A stretch of 22,923 nt of DNA from Tannerellaceae bacterium (lineage in GTDB: Bacteria; Bacteroidota; Bacteroidia; Bacteroidales; Tannerellaceae): NCBI GenBank assembly GCA_031279915.1, contig JAITHO010000073.1, positions 1-22,923 of the forward strand. Direction: 5' to 3'. Made by a program: the position numbers and the translations under genes. The notes under the pieces are model-generated. The model was given only the letters and a program-made list of their open reading frames with translations, searched no databases and was not told the origin of the DNA. This document shows positions 14,927 through 22,923 of the stretch, piece after piece. The first letter of the stretch is position 1. Every line of letters starts with the position of its first letter.

Positions 14927-15154
14927 CCCACATTTGTGGAAATCGCCACTTTACCTCACTAAAAGCCTCCACACTTGTGGATACCGTTGTTTAGTAGCAT
15001 TGATAGTTTCCACGTTTGTGGAACTCCTTATTTGATGGTGATGAAGGCCTCCACGCTTGTGGAGAGCTTTACTAAGTTCCTGAAGATAAAATAGGGACTT
15101 CCACAGTTGTGGGGACTGTGGAAATGTTGAATGAGGTATTTCCACAAGTGTGGA
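14927..15154. repeat. Intergenic hairpin array C (TCCACA-NN-TGTGGA type)
   Basis: The divergent gap between the DUF4105 gene and uvrA holds six copies of a 14-bp dyad. They start at 14927 (CCCACATTTGTGGA), 14968 (TCCACACTTGTGGA), 15009 (TCCACGTTTGTGGA), 15050 (TCCACGCTTGTGGA), 15100 (TCCACAGTTGTGGG) and 15141 (TCCACAAGTGTGGA). Steps are 41, 41, 41, 50 and 41 bp. The 27-bp spacers between the first four copies differ from one another. The fifth unit can also form a longer stem, TTCCACAG/CTGTGGAA (15099-15123). A different hairpin, GCGTATC/GATACGC, follows at 15159-15178. No coding region is supported here. Confidence 0.85.
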
Positions 15155-15289
15155 GATGGCGTATCTGTTGTGATACGCATCCCTCCGCAGCAATGAGGCC
15201 TCCGCAACAAAGCCGTGGGGCATCGCCTCCCTAATCCGGATAAAAAATCGTTTCTTTGTAGGAAATACGAAATTATTCCCCTATATATA

Positions 15290-18139
15290 ATGGCAAGCAA
15301 CAAAGAAGCAGTTGAGAAAGGGCTTATCTCCGTTTGGGGGGCCAGAGTGCACAATCTCAAGAATATTGATGTAGATATACCGCGCAACTCGCTTACGGTC
15401 ATAACCGGCATGAGCGGCAGCGGGAAGTCGTCGCTGGCTTTCGATACCATCTTTGCCGAAGGGCAGCGGAGATATATAGAAACCTTCTCGGCTTATGCCC
15501 GCAATTTCCTCGGCAATATGGAGCGGCCCGACGTCGACCGAATAACCGGCCTCAGCCCCGTCATCTCCATCGAACAAAAAACAACGAACCGCAATCCGCG
15601 ATCAACCGTTGGAACCACCACCGAAGTGTACGACTTTTTCCGCCTCCTATATGCGCGCGCCGGCGAAGCCTTTTCCTATCAAAGCGGCGAAAAAATGGTG
15701 AAGTACACCGACGATCAAATCATCGAGCTCATCACCAAAGACTATCTGGGCCGGCGCATCTACATCCTCGCCCCACTGGTGCGCAACCGCAAAGGGCACT
15801 ACAAAGAGCTCTTCGAACAAGTCCGCAAAAAAGGATACATGCTCGTAAGAGTCGACGGAGAATTTGAAGACCTCAATCCGGGCATGAAGCTCGATCGATA
15901 CAAAATGCACAGCATAGAGCTCGTTGTCGACAAGATGATCGTTGGGCCGGATATGGAACGCAATTTGCGACAGTCGGCCCTCACAGCCATGAAGCAAGGC
16001 GACGGACTGATGCTCATCTTCGACGCCGAAAAAGAAACCGAACGATACTTTAGCCGACGACTCATGGATCCTGCTACCGGATTATCCTACAAGGAACCGG
16101 CTCCGCACAGCTTCTCCTTCAACTCGCCGCAAGGAGCCTGCCCCACATGCAACGGACTCGGCGAGCAGAACATCATCGACATGGCCAAGGTCGTGCCAAA
16201 CCCAGCGCTCAACATCTATCAGGGAGGAATCATCGCCCTCGGATCATATCGCAGCACGCTTATCTTCCGCCAAATCGAAGCAATATGCGCAAAGCACGGC
16301 GTAACGATCAGAACGCCCATAGCCAACATTCCCGAAGAAGCCATGTTTGAGATCATGAACGGATGCTCCGGACGCCTCGATATGAAGCTCGCCCCAGGCG
16401 AACAAGCAGCCATGATAGGCAACTACGAAGGCGTCGTTCGCTACATCAAGATGCAACAAGACGACGACGCTTCCGAGAATGCCCGCAAATGGGCCGGACA
16501 ATTCGTTGGCGTCGAAACATGCCCCGAATGCAAGGGAGCAAGGCTCAATCAAGAAGCGCTCAACTATCGCATCGACGGCCTCAACATAGCCGCCGTTGCC
16601 GAAATGGACATCTCCGGACTGTATCAATGGGTGCAAGGATTGGAAGAACGCCTCGACCTCAGGCAGCGGCGGATTGCGGTTGAGATATTGAAGGAGATAC
16701 GGTCGCGCATACGATTCCTGCTCGACGTTGGGCTTGACTATCTGTCGCTCAACCGACCGGCGGCAAGCCTCTCGGGCGGAGAGAGTCAGCGTATCCGATT
16801 GGCAACCCAGATCGGCAGCAAGCTGGTGAACGTGCTCTACATCCTCGACGAGCCAAGCATCGGCCTCCATCAGAGAGACAACATGAGGCTCATACATTCG
16901 CTAAAGCAGCTGCGCGACGGAGGCAACTCGGTCATCGTCGTAGAGCATGATCGGGAGATGATGCTCAATGCCGACTATGTTATCGACCTCGGTCCGCGAG
17001 CCGGAAGGCAAGGAGGGCAGGTCGTGTTCGCCGGTCTGCCCGGCAAGATGCCCAAGGCCGATACTCTCACCGCGGCTTATCTCAACGGAACGATGAAGAT
17101 TGAAGTCCCTGCTCTGCGTCGCAAAGGCAACGGCAAGCAGATCGCTCTGCTGGGAGCGTCGGGCAACAACCTCAAGAACGTGAATGCAAGCTTCCCGCTC
17201 GGAACGCTCATCTGCGTGACCGGAGTTTCGGGTAGCGGAAAGTCGACGCTCATCAACCACACTCTGCAACCAATCCTCAGCCGCATGTTCTATCGCGCCC
17301 TGGCCGAACCATTGCCTTACGACGCCATCGAGGGAGTTCAGTATATAGATAAAGTGGTCAATGTTGATCAGTCGCCCATCGGACGCACTCCGAGAAGCAA
17401 TCCGGCTACCTATACGGGACTGTTCGGCGAGATACGCAACCTCTTTGTCAGCATGCCTGAGGCAAAGATCAGAGGATACAAGCCTGGAAGATTCTCCTTC
17501 AACGTCAAGGGCGGGCGATGCGAAACCTGCGGAGGCAGCGGATACAAGACCATAGAGATGAACTTCCTTCCGGACGTTCTGGTTTCATGCGAAGAATGTC
17601 AGGGAAAGAGATACAATCGCGAAACGCTGGAGGTGAGATTCCGAGGCAAGTCGATTGCCGACGTTCTCGACATGACGATCAACATGGCCGTTGAATGCTT
17701 TGAGAATCTGCCCAACATCGTGGGCAAGATCAAGGCTATGCAGAGCGTCGGGCTGGGATACATCAAGCTCGGACAGCCTTCGACTACCCTCTCCGGAGGC
17801 GAAAGCCAGCGCGTTAAGCTTGCAACCGAACTCGCTAAGCGAGACACCGGCAAGACTCTATATATACTCGACGAACCGACTACCGGACTGCACTTCGAAG
17901 ACGTTCGCGTTCTGCTCGGCGTTCTGCAGAGATTGGTCGACAAAGGCAATACCGTCATCATCATTGAGCACAACATGGATGTCATAAAGTGCGCCGACTA
18001 CATCATCGACCTCGGCCCCGAAGGTGGACGTAAAGGCGGCAACATCCTCTTCGCCGGAACGCCGGAAGAGATGATAGCCGCTGAGGATACGGGCAGCTTC
18101 ACCGCATCTTTTCTCAAACAAGAGCTTCTGCACAAATGA
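15290..18139 (+). CDS. uvrA: UvrABC excinuclease subunit A
   Basis: A 949-aa DNA-damage sensor of nucleotide excision repair; it dimerises, binds distorted DNA and loads UvrB in the cytoplasm. Two ABC ATPase modules are visible: Walker A GMSGSGKS (40-47) and GVSGSGKS (645-652); signatures LSGGESQ (494-500) and LSGGESQ (834-840); Walker B/D-loop [10 protein letters not shown] and [10 protein letters not shown]. CxxC pairs of the zinc modules are present (CPTC, CPEC, CETC and CEEC, the latter two spaced as in the C-terminal zinc finger). Length is normal. The frame extends to an ATG at 15215, but the upstream 25 residues are not UvrA-like; ATG 15290 ([11 protein letters not shown]) is preferred. 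A weak -7-like TTTCTTTG lies at 15251-15258. Confidence 0.97.
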   Translation: MASNKEAVEKGLISVWGARVHNLKNIDVDIPRNSLTVITGMSGSGKSSLAFDTIFAEGQRRYIETFSAYARNFLGNMERPDVDRITGLSPVISIEQKTTNRNPRSTVGTTTEVYDFFRLLYARAGEAFSYQSGEKMVKYTDDQIIELITKDYLGRRIYILAPLVRNRKGHYKELFEQVRKKGYMLVRVDGEFEDLNPGMKLDRYKMHSIELVVDKMIVGPDMERNLRQSALTAMKQGDGLMLIFDAEKETERYFSRRLMDPATGLSYKEPAPHSFSFNSPQGACPTCNGLGEQNIIDMAKVVPNPALNIYQGGIIALGSYRSTLIFRQIEAICAKHGVTIRTPIANIPEEAMFEIMNGCSGRLDMKLAPGEQAAMIGNYEGVVRYIKMQQDDDASENARKWAGQFVGVETCPECKGARLNQEALNYRIDGLNIAAVAEMDISGLYQWVQGLEERLDLRQRRIAVEILKEIRSRIRFLLDVGLDYLSLNRPAASLSGGESQRIRLATQIGSKLVNVLYILDEPSIGLHQRDNMRLIHSLKQLRDGGNSVIVVEHDREMMLNADYVIDLGPRAGRQGGQVVFAGLPGKMPKADTLTAAYLNGTMKIEVPALRRKGNGKQIALLGASGNNLKNVNASFPLGTLICVTGVSGSGKSTLINHTLQPILSRMFYRALAEPLPYDAIEGVQYIDKVVNVDQSPIGRTPRSNPATYTGLFGEIRNLFVSMPEAKIRGYKPGRFSFNVKGGRCETCGGSGYKTIEMNFLPDVLVSCEECQGKRYNRETLEVRFRGKSIADVLDMTINMAVECFENLPNIVGKIKAMQSVGLGYIKLGQPSTTLSGGESQRVKLATELAKRDTGKTLYILDEPTTGLHFEDVRVLLGVLQRLVDKGNTVIIIEHNMDVIKCADYIIDLGPEGGRKGGNILFAGTPEEMIAAEDTGSFTASFLKQELLHK

Positions 18140-18187
18140 TTATTAAGTTTCAAACATTAAATCACGTACATTAAATTCTTAGGCAAC

Positions 18188-18406
18188 ATGAAAAACCCTA
18201 TCAAAATGATCAAAGACTGTTACGACAAGGAGGAACCATTCTTCCTTCTGCGCGGGCAAGACATCTGCGCCATACCTGCAATCATGGCGTACTACGAGGC
18301 GATATGCAACTGCGTGAGCGATCCTTATTTTATCGAGGAGATCGAGGAAATAATGAAGGACTTCAGGGCTTATGCCGAGGAACGCCAAACCCACATCCCC
18401 GACTAA
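18188..18406 (+). CDS. Small hypothetical protein (72 aa)
   Basis: A 72-aa soluble, acidic protein that I do not recognise. It is rich in Glu, Ile and Tyr, with Cys residues at DCYDKEE, DICAI and ICNCV, and appears mostly helical with no signal peptide or membrane segment. It starts 48 nt after uvrA and ends 9 nt before the YigZ-type gene, on the same strand, so it is probably co-transcribed with at least the latter. The tight spacing and a plausible ATG support a real gene. Confidence 0.65.
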   Translation: MKNPIKMIKDCYDKEEPFFLLRGQDICAIPAIMAYYEAICNCVSDPYFIEEIEEIMKDFRAYAEERQTHIPD

Positions 18407-18415
18407 CTATCTTTC

Positions 18416-19015
18416 ATGCCCAACGACTGCTTCAGAACCATAGCGGCTCCTTCCGAGGGTTTCTTCTCGGAGAAAAGGAGCCGCTTTCTTTCTTTCGCCA
18501 TCCCTGTTGCCTCGGCCGAGGAGGCAATGGAACATGTTGACGCCTTGCGGAAGAAGTTCTACGACGCAAGACATGTATGTTGGGCCTATATGCTGGGCCC
18601 CGACGGCTCGGTTTACAGATCAAACGACGACGGCGAACCTTCGTCGACCGCAGGCAAACCTATTCTCGGACGAATCAAGTCGAGCGAGCTTACGGATGTA
18701 CTTATTGTCGTGGTTCGATACTTCGGCGGCATAGAGCTCGGAACTAGCGGACTGATTGTTGCCTACCGCAACGCAGCCGCCGACGCTATCGCCAACGCTC
18801 AAATCGAGGAGCGGACGGTGGATGATACCTTCGGCATCGTTTTCGAATATCCGCAGCAAAACGTTGTAATGCGTATTTTGAAAGAAGAGAAGCCGGCGGT
18901 AATCTCGCGCAACTTTCAAACGGATTGCCGCATCACTCTGCGAATCCGGAAGAGCCTTGCCCCGCGCTTACGGCAACGGCTCGCAAGCGTGGATAACCTT
19001 AAATTTGAGTCTTAG
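18416..19015 (+). CDS. YigZ/IMPACT family protein
   Basis: A 199-aa protein of the IMPACT/YigZ family (UPF0029). The conserved core is visible: EGFFSEKRSRF near the start, ARHVCWAY, NDDGEPSSTAGKPIL, VVVRYFGGIELGTSGL and AYRNAAADAI. The C-terminal half is the smaller ferredoxin-like domain usual in bacterial members. The molecular role is not well defined; eukaryotic IMPACT acts in translation control, and bacterial YigZ has been proposed to bind nucleic acid. It follows the 72-aa gene after 9 nt. Its stop overlaps the nadB stop by 4 nt in convergent orientation. Confidence 0.93.
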   Translation: MPNDCFRTIAAPSEGFFSEKRSRFLSFAIPVASAEEAMEHVDALRKKFYDARHVCWAYMLGPDGSVYRSNDDGEPSSTAGKPILGRIKSSELTDVLIVVVRYFGGIELGTSGLIVAYRNAAADAIANAQIEERTVDDTFGIVFEYPQQNVVMRILKEEKPAVISRNFQTDCRITLRIRKSLAPRLRQRLASVDNLKFES

Positions 19016-20580
19016 TCGCTTGGAGGATAGTCGAGCATATAGTGTAAGCCTCGGCTCTCCTTGCGTTCAATCGCTTGGCGCATTATGAGGTAGCCAACGT
19101 TGATCATATTACGCAATTCACATATATCTTTTGATGCAACGGAGCGCTTGAAGAGGTCTTCTGTCTCTAGATAGTTTATGTCTAAGCGTTGCCAGGCTCG
19201 GCGTAACCTTAAATCGGATCGAACGATGCCTACGTAGGTGCTCATTATCTGTCCAACTTCTCGGGCGCTCTGTGTGATAAGCACCATCTCCTCTGATTCG
19301 CTTACGCCTTCGTCGTTCCATTCCGGGATGCACTCTTCCCAGCTTAAGTTGGGTAGTTCGGGGATGCTGTTTGAAGCTGCGGCGTCGGCGTATACAACGG
19401 CCTCGATGAGAGAATTGGATGCAAGACGGTTGCCGCCGTGCAAACCGGTGCAAGAACACTCTCCGGCGGCGTATAATCGGCGGATGGAGGAGCGGCCGTT
19501 ATGATCAACCTGTATCCCGCCGCACAGATAGTGAGCGGCAGGGGCTACGGGGATGTAGTCTTTGGTTATATCGAGACCAATTGATAGGCATTTCTCGTTG
19601 ATGGTGGGGAAATGCTTGCGGATTTCACTCGCTTCCTTGTGCGTTACGTCGAGAAAGACGTGGTCGTCACCACGAATCTTCATCTCGTTGTCGATGGCGC
19701 GAGCAACTATATCTCGAGGCGCTAAGGCTAAGCGCTCGTCGTACTTGTGCATAAACTCTTTTCCGTCGCGGCTGCGCAGAACGGCCCCAAATCCACGCAT
19801 AGCTTCGGTGATTAGGAACGACGGACGGTCGCCCGGACTATAAAGCGCGGTCGGGTGGAACTGAACGAACTCCATGTCTTTAACGGTTCCCTTGGCGCGA
19901 TACACCATGGCCACGCCATCACCTGTTGCCACCAATGGGTTGGTTGTGGTTTGATAAACCGCGCCTATGCCTCCGGTGGCCATCATTGTAATCTTGGAGA
20001 GGAAGGTATGAATTTGCTTTGAGGAGAGGTCCATGATGTAAGCTCCATAACATTCTATGTTGGGCGTTTGCCGCGTGACCGTAACTCCAAGGTGATGCTG
20101 GGTAAGTATCTCTATAGCGAAGTGATTCTCGAATACGCTTATGTTGGGGTGAAGCCGCACGGCCCTGATCAAACTGTCTTGTATCTCCGCTCCGGTGCGA
20201 TCCTTGTGGTGTAAGATACGAAACTCCGAGTGGCCGCCCTCCCGATGTAAGTCGAAATTACCTTTTTCGTCTCTGTCGAAGTCCACGCCCCAACTTATAA
20301 GTTCGCTTATCTGTCGGGGAGCGTTGCGCACCACCATCTCAACCGCTTCCCGATTGCTCAACCATGCGCCGGCTATCATTGTATCCTCAATATGCTTCTC
20401 GAAATTATCAGTGAAAAGATTTGTAACCGATGCAATGCCGCCCTGAGCAAAATAGGTGTTGGCCTCTTCTAAACTTGTCTTGGCGATAAGCGCGACGCTG
20501 CCCTTTGAAGCTACTTTCAGGGCGAAACTCATGCCGGCAATGCCGGAACCTATAACTAAGAAGTCAAATCGTTTTGTCAT
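19012..20580 (-). CDS. nadB: L-aspartate oxidase
   Basis: A 522-aa FAD enzyme that oxidises L-aspartate to iminoaspartate, the first step of de novo NAD synthesis (NadA then makes quinolinate). Visible motifs: FAD-binding GSGIAG (11-16), the TYFAQGGIASV segment, EGGHSEFRILH in the substrate site, MATGGIGAVY, FVQFHPTAL, PRDIVARA, and GECSCTGLHGGNRLASNSL in the C-terminal part of the FAD domain. These favour NadB over fumarate reductase/SdhA, together with the length and the helical C-terminus. No nadA or nadC is in the window, and no NAD-linked regulator site was recognised. A full promoter match lies just upstream. Confidence 0.95.
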   Translation of the reverse strand: MTKRFDFLVIGSGIAGMSFALKVASKGSVALIAKTSLEEANTYFAQGGIASVTNLFTDNFEKHIEDTMIAGAWLSNREAVEMVVRNAPRQISELISWGVDFDRDEKGNFDLHREGGHSEFRILHHKDRTGAEIQDSLIRAVRLHPNISVFENHFAIEILTQHHLGVTVTRQTPNIECYGAYIMDLSSKQIHTFLSKITMMATGGIGAVYQTTTNPLVATGDGVAMVYRAKGTVKDMEFVQFHPTALYSPGDRPSFLITEAMRGFGAVLRSRDGKEFMHKYDERLALAPRDIVARAIDNEMKIRGDDHVFLDVTHKEASEIRKHFPTINEKCLSIGLDITKDYIPVAPAAHYLCGGIQVDHNGRSSIRRLYAAGECSCTGLHGGNRLASNSLIEAVVYADAAASNSIPELPNLSWEECIPEWNDEGVSESEEMVLITQSAREVGQIMSTYVGIVRSDLRLRRAWQRLDINYLETEDLFKRSVASKDICELRNMINVGYLIMRQAIERKESRGLHYMLDYPPSD

Positions 20581-20615
20581 ATAATACTAATAGAGTTATT
20601 CTTGCTTTCTTTATC

Positions 20616-20646
20616 CAAAGGTATCTCATAACTGCGAGCAATACAA
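20616..20646 (-). promoter_or_regulatory. Promoter of nadB
   Basis: On the minus strand: TTG (20646-20644), a 20-bp spacer, then TACCTTTG (20623-20616), a complete match to the Bacteroidetes -33/-7 pattern. The -7 box lies 36 bp before the nadB ATG. Confidence 0.75.
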
Positions 20647-20683
20647 CTTTCTGTAAGTCCGCGAGAACCGAAACCAATGCGCG

Positions 20684-20715
20684 TTTGCCTTAATGAATCC
20701 GTAAACATACCTTTG
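20684..20715 (+). promoter_or_regulatory. Promoter of the LRR protein gene
   Basis: TTTG (20684-20687), a 20-bp spacer, then TACCTTTG (20708-20715): the best consensus promoter in the window. It predicts a short leader of roughly 30 nt before the ATG at 20750. It is back-to-back with the nadB promoter. Confidence 0.75.
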
Positions 20716-20749
20716 GTATATATTATTCACCGCCATAATTTCGACTGAT

Positions 20750-22923
20750 ATGAAAAAACAATCCTTATGCAGCTTGCTCCTTTTGGCTGCGACCATGTTT
20801 GCAAGTTCAATCAACGCCCAAACATACTCGGCGAAAGATATTGAAACTATAAACAACTTCATCGACCGCAACGGACTTGAATGGAATAAAGCTTCTGCCG
20901 ACGGCAACGCTCTGCCGAGCGATTGGACAGGAATAATCTGGTCGGAAAACTCCGTGGGCAAGCGAATCATACAATTGACTCTGTCGAACGCAGATTTGAG
21001 GGGAACGATTGATCTATCAAATCTTGATTCGCTGAAGTACATGCACTGCTCCAATAATCAATTAACGGCCATCATCATTCCAACGGCCTCGCCATTAGAG
21101 CGACTTTTCTGTGAGGGCAACCAATTGGCCGCGCTCAGGCTATCGTCCTGCCATAAGCTATCCTTCCTTGAATGTTCCGATAACAACATTGCAGTCCTTG
21201 AGCTTCCGTCAAGCGAAGATTTGGTTTATTTATCTTGCGCCGGCAACCAACTGAAGTCGCTCGACGTATCATCCTTCCCCAAGCTGACCTACTTCGCCTG
21301 CGCCGATAATCAATTGCCGGCCCTCGACTTTTCAGCCAACATAAATCTTGAAAAAATAGATTGCGCCAATAATCAGTTGACCGAACTTAAGCTTTCCTCA
21401 CTTTCGCTGCTTAAAGAATTAAACTGTTCGAACAATCAATTGACCTCAATAGCCATTGCAGAGCTTCGGGCATTAGAGTATATGTATTGCTCGTATAATA
21501 ATTTAAGCGAACTTGATGCTTCGCCGCTAAACTCATTGACTTACTTAGACTGTTCCTACAATAATCTAAGCTCCCTTAAGCTCGCCGAACTTGAACGGCT
21601 CATTGAACTCGACTGCTCCAACAATAAACTGCCCGAGCTCGACCCTTCATCGCTTACCTCCCTGGAGGCGCTGTACTGTTATGACAATCAACTCGCCACC
21701 CTCAATCTTGAAGGGCTAAAAAACATAATCACCCTGTCTTGCGCCAACAATCAACTGACGGCAATGAACCTTACGGGACTTAGCTCGATGGCCGAACTTA
21801 ACTGTTCAAGCAATCAATTGAGCTCAATCGACCTCTCATCGCTCACAAGCATAAAGGAGCTTTATTGCTATAACAATCGGATACGGAATCTCAACCTTGC
21901 ATCGCTCTCAAACCTGGCCACACTATACTGTTCAGGCAATCTACTCCGATCACTCAACCTTTCATCACTCCCACAACTCATCAACCTTTATTGCTACGAC
22001 AATCAGATAAGAACAATTGAAGGTCTGCAGCGAACCCGCCTCAAAAAAATATACTGTTCGCACAATCAATTAGCAAGCCTCGACCTTTCAAGGATAGAAA
22101 CAATAACTTACCTCGCCTGCTCGCACAATCAAATAAGCGATTTGAAGCTTTCGCGGAATAACTCCTTGAGCTATATAGCCTGCAATAACAATCAATTGAC
22201 AAGCCTGAACCTCTCAGGGCTTACAAGCTTAGAAGCATTGTCTTGCTCAAACAATCAGCTAAGCTCGCTCAAGCTTTCAGGCTCTCCAATGCTATCCTAT
22301 TTGGCCTGTTATAACAACCGATTAGCCAATCTCGATCTGCCTGGGCTCGCATTCTTAGCCAGACTCGACTGCTCCGGCAATCAACTGAGCAATCTGAACC
22401 TTAAATCACTTCCAAACCTTAAATCACTAAGCTGCGGATACAATCAACTCGATAGCCTCAACCTCTCAGAGCTAAGCCAATTAGAATATCTCGACTGCTC
22501 GCGGAACCAATTAAACGAACTCAACCTTATATCCCTAACCAACCTAAAGAAACTATCGTGCGCAAATAATCAATTGACCTCCCTGCACGTTGCGGAACTT
22601 CTGAAATTAGAAAGTCTCGACTGCAGCTTCAACGACATAAGCGCACTTAACCTTTTTCCGCTAATCCACTTAGAGCGAATAGCCTGTTCGGGCAATAAAT
22701 TAGATTCCCTCAACCTCTCAACACTCAAAAGCATAAGAGAAATCCTCTGCTCCTTCAATCAATTAATCTCACTCAACGTATCATCGCTCGCAAATCTGGA
22801 GCAAATAGACTGCTCCAGCAATCAACTCGACTCAATCGACCTGACCGCCTCCAGATCACTATTGAAATTCGAAGGCGACAACCAAACCTCAAGCCTTTTC
22901 AGAGTTAAAGTCGGCCTCCCTCC
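20750..22923 (+). CDS. Secreted leucine-rich-repeat protein (3' partial)
   Basis: The frame stays open from ATG 20750 to the window edge (at least 724 aa), so the C-terminus is missing. A signal peptide (MKKQSLCSLLLLAATMFASSINA) is followed by a ~70-residue N-terminal region and then, from residue 95 to 703, 29 leucine-rich repeats of exactly 21 residues each, without one insertion or deletion. The repeat pattern is LxxLxCxxN(Q)L followed by xxLxLSxLxx. Cys at position 6 and Asn at position 9 are present in all 29. A degenerate 30th unit (FEGDNQTSSLF) starts the exit from the solenoid. This is the Bacteroidetes type of secreted LRR protein, likely surface or extracellular and ligand-binding; the partner is unknown. 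The missing C-terminus might carry a sorting domain. Confidence 0.9.
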   Translation, partial: MKKQSLCSLLLLAATMFASSINAQTYSAKDIETINNFIDRNGLEWNKASADGNALPSDWTGIIWSENSVGKRIIQLTLSNADLRGTIDLSNLDSLKYMHCSNNQLTAIIIPTASPLERLFCEGNQLAALRLSSCHKLSFLECSDNNIAVLELPSSEDLVYLSCAGNQLKSLDVSSFPKLTYFACADNQLPALDFSANINLEKIDCANNQLTELKLSSLSLLKELNCSNNQLTSIAIAELRALEYMYCSYNNLSELDASPLNSLTYLDCSYNNLSSLKLAELERLIELDCSNNKLPELDPSSLTSLEALYCYDNQLATLNLEGLKNIITLSCANNQLTAMNLTGLSSMAELNCSSNQLSSIDLSSLTSIKELYCYNNRIRNLNLASLSNLATLYCSGNLLRSLNLSSLPQLINLYCYDNQIRTIEGLQRTRLKKIYCSHNQLASLDLSRIETITYLACSHNQISDLKLSRNNSLSYIACNNNQLTSLNLSGLTSLEALSCSNNQLSSLKLSGSPMLSYLACYNNRLANLDLPGLAFLARLDCSGNQLSNLNLKSLPNLKSLSCGYNQLDSLNLSELSQLEYLDCSRNQLNELNLISLTNLKKLSCANNQLTSLHVAELLKLESLDCSFNDISALNLFPLIHLERIACSGNKLDSLNLSTLKSIREILCSFNQLISLNVSSLANLEQIDCSSNQLDSIDLTASRSLLKFEGDNQTSSLFRVKVGLP

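Noticed and set aside
14927..15154. Array C as a CRISPR array
   Set aside because: The repeat is only 14 bp and variable, steps are not all equal, and no cas genes are in the window.
15215..15289. A longer uvrA start at 15215
   Set aside because: The upstream 25 residues have no UvrA character; the ATG at 15290 gives the normal N-terminus close to the [13 protein letters not shown] motif.

Overview
The window comes from a member of the Bacteroidota, most likely the Bacteroidales. The promoters fit the Bacteroidetes sigma-factor pattern (TAnnTTTG at -7; TTG or TTTG about 20 bp upstream in the two clearest cases). The proteins include a Bacteroidales-type DUF4105 membrane protein, secreted proteins with the 'ALLDLK…GLLLPRV…AGLTVYN' module, and a Cys-containing 21-residue leucine-rich-repeat protein. 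Housekeeping genes (uvrA, yigZ-type, nadB) lie on the right, so this looks like chromosome carrying an accessory block, not a phage or plasmid.

Layout. 1-271 has no gene. 272-1513 (minus) is an erythromycin-esterase-family protein. 1514-2251 is a divergent intergenic region filled with a hairpin array (array A). 2252-13620 is the main feature: nine related secreted-protein genes arranged as three tandem operons, each with the order A-B-C (about 395, 375 and 362-366 aa). Gene spacing inside the operons is nearly constant. Each operon has the same ~125-bp leader and promoter box. Operons 1 and 2 are separated by a region with terminator-like inverted repeats; operons 2 and 3 by a second hairpin array (array B). 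A DUF4105 gene converges on the block from the right (13635-14795, minus). A third hairpin array (array C) fills the divergent gap before uvrA. Then come uvrA, a 72-aa small protein gene and a YigZ/IMPACT gene (plus), nadB (minus, overlapping YigZ by 4 nt at the stops), and a long LRR protein gene running off the right edge.

How the genes may work together. The nine proteins have signal peptides, an N-terminal module common in Bacteroidetes surface and fibre-like proteins, a middle 'SDxxGxAxW' motif as in tail-fibre-like proteins, and a variable C-terminal domain ending in ENxIVAFAL. In every position (A, B and C) the operon-2 protein is the outlier in the C-terminal domain while operons 1 and 3 resemble each other. 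This suggests that A, B and C of one operon work as a set, perhaps a three-chain extracellular fibre or receptor-binding complex. That is inference; no function is known to me.

Two non-coding signals stand out. First, three intergenic arrays of short dyads share a ~41-bp period but each has its own palindrome sequence. Second, the first codons of all three A genes encode an RNA hairpin whose stem is preserved by compensatory and G-U changes.
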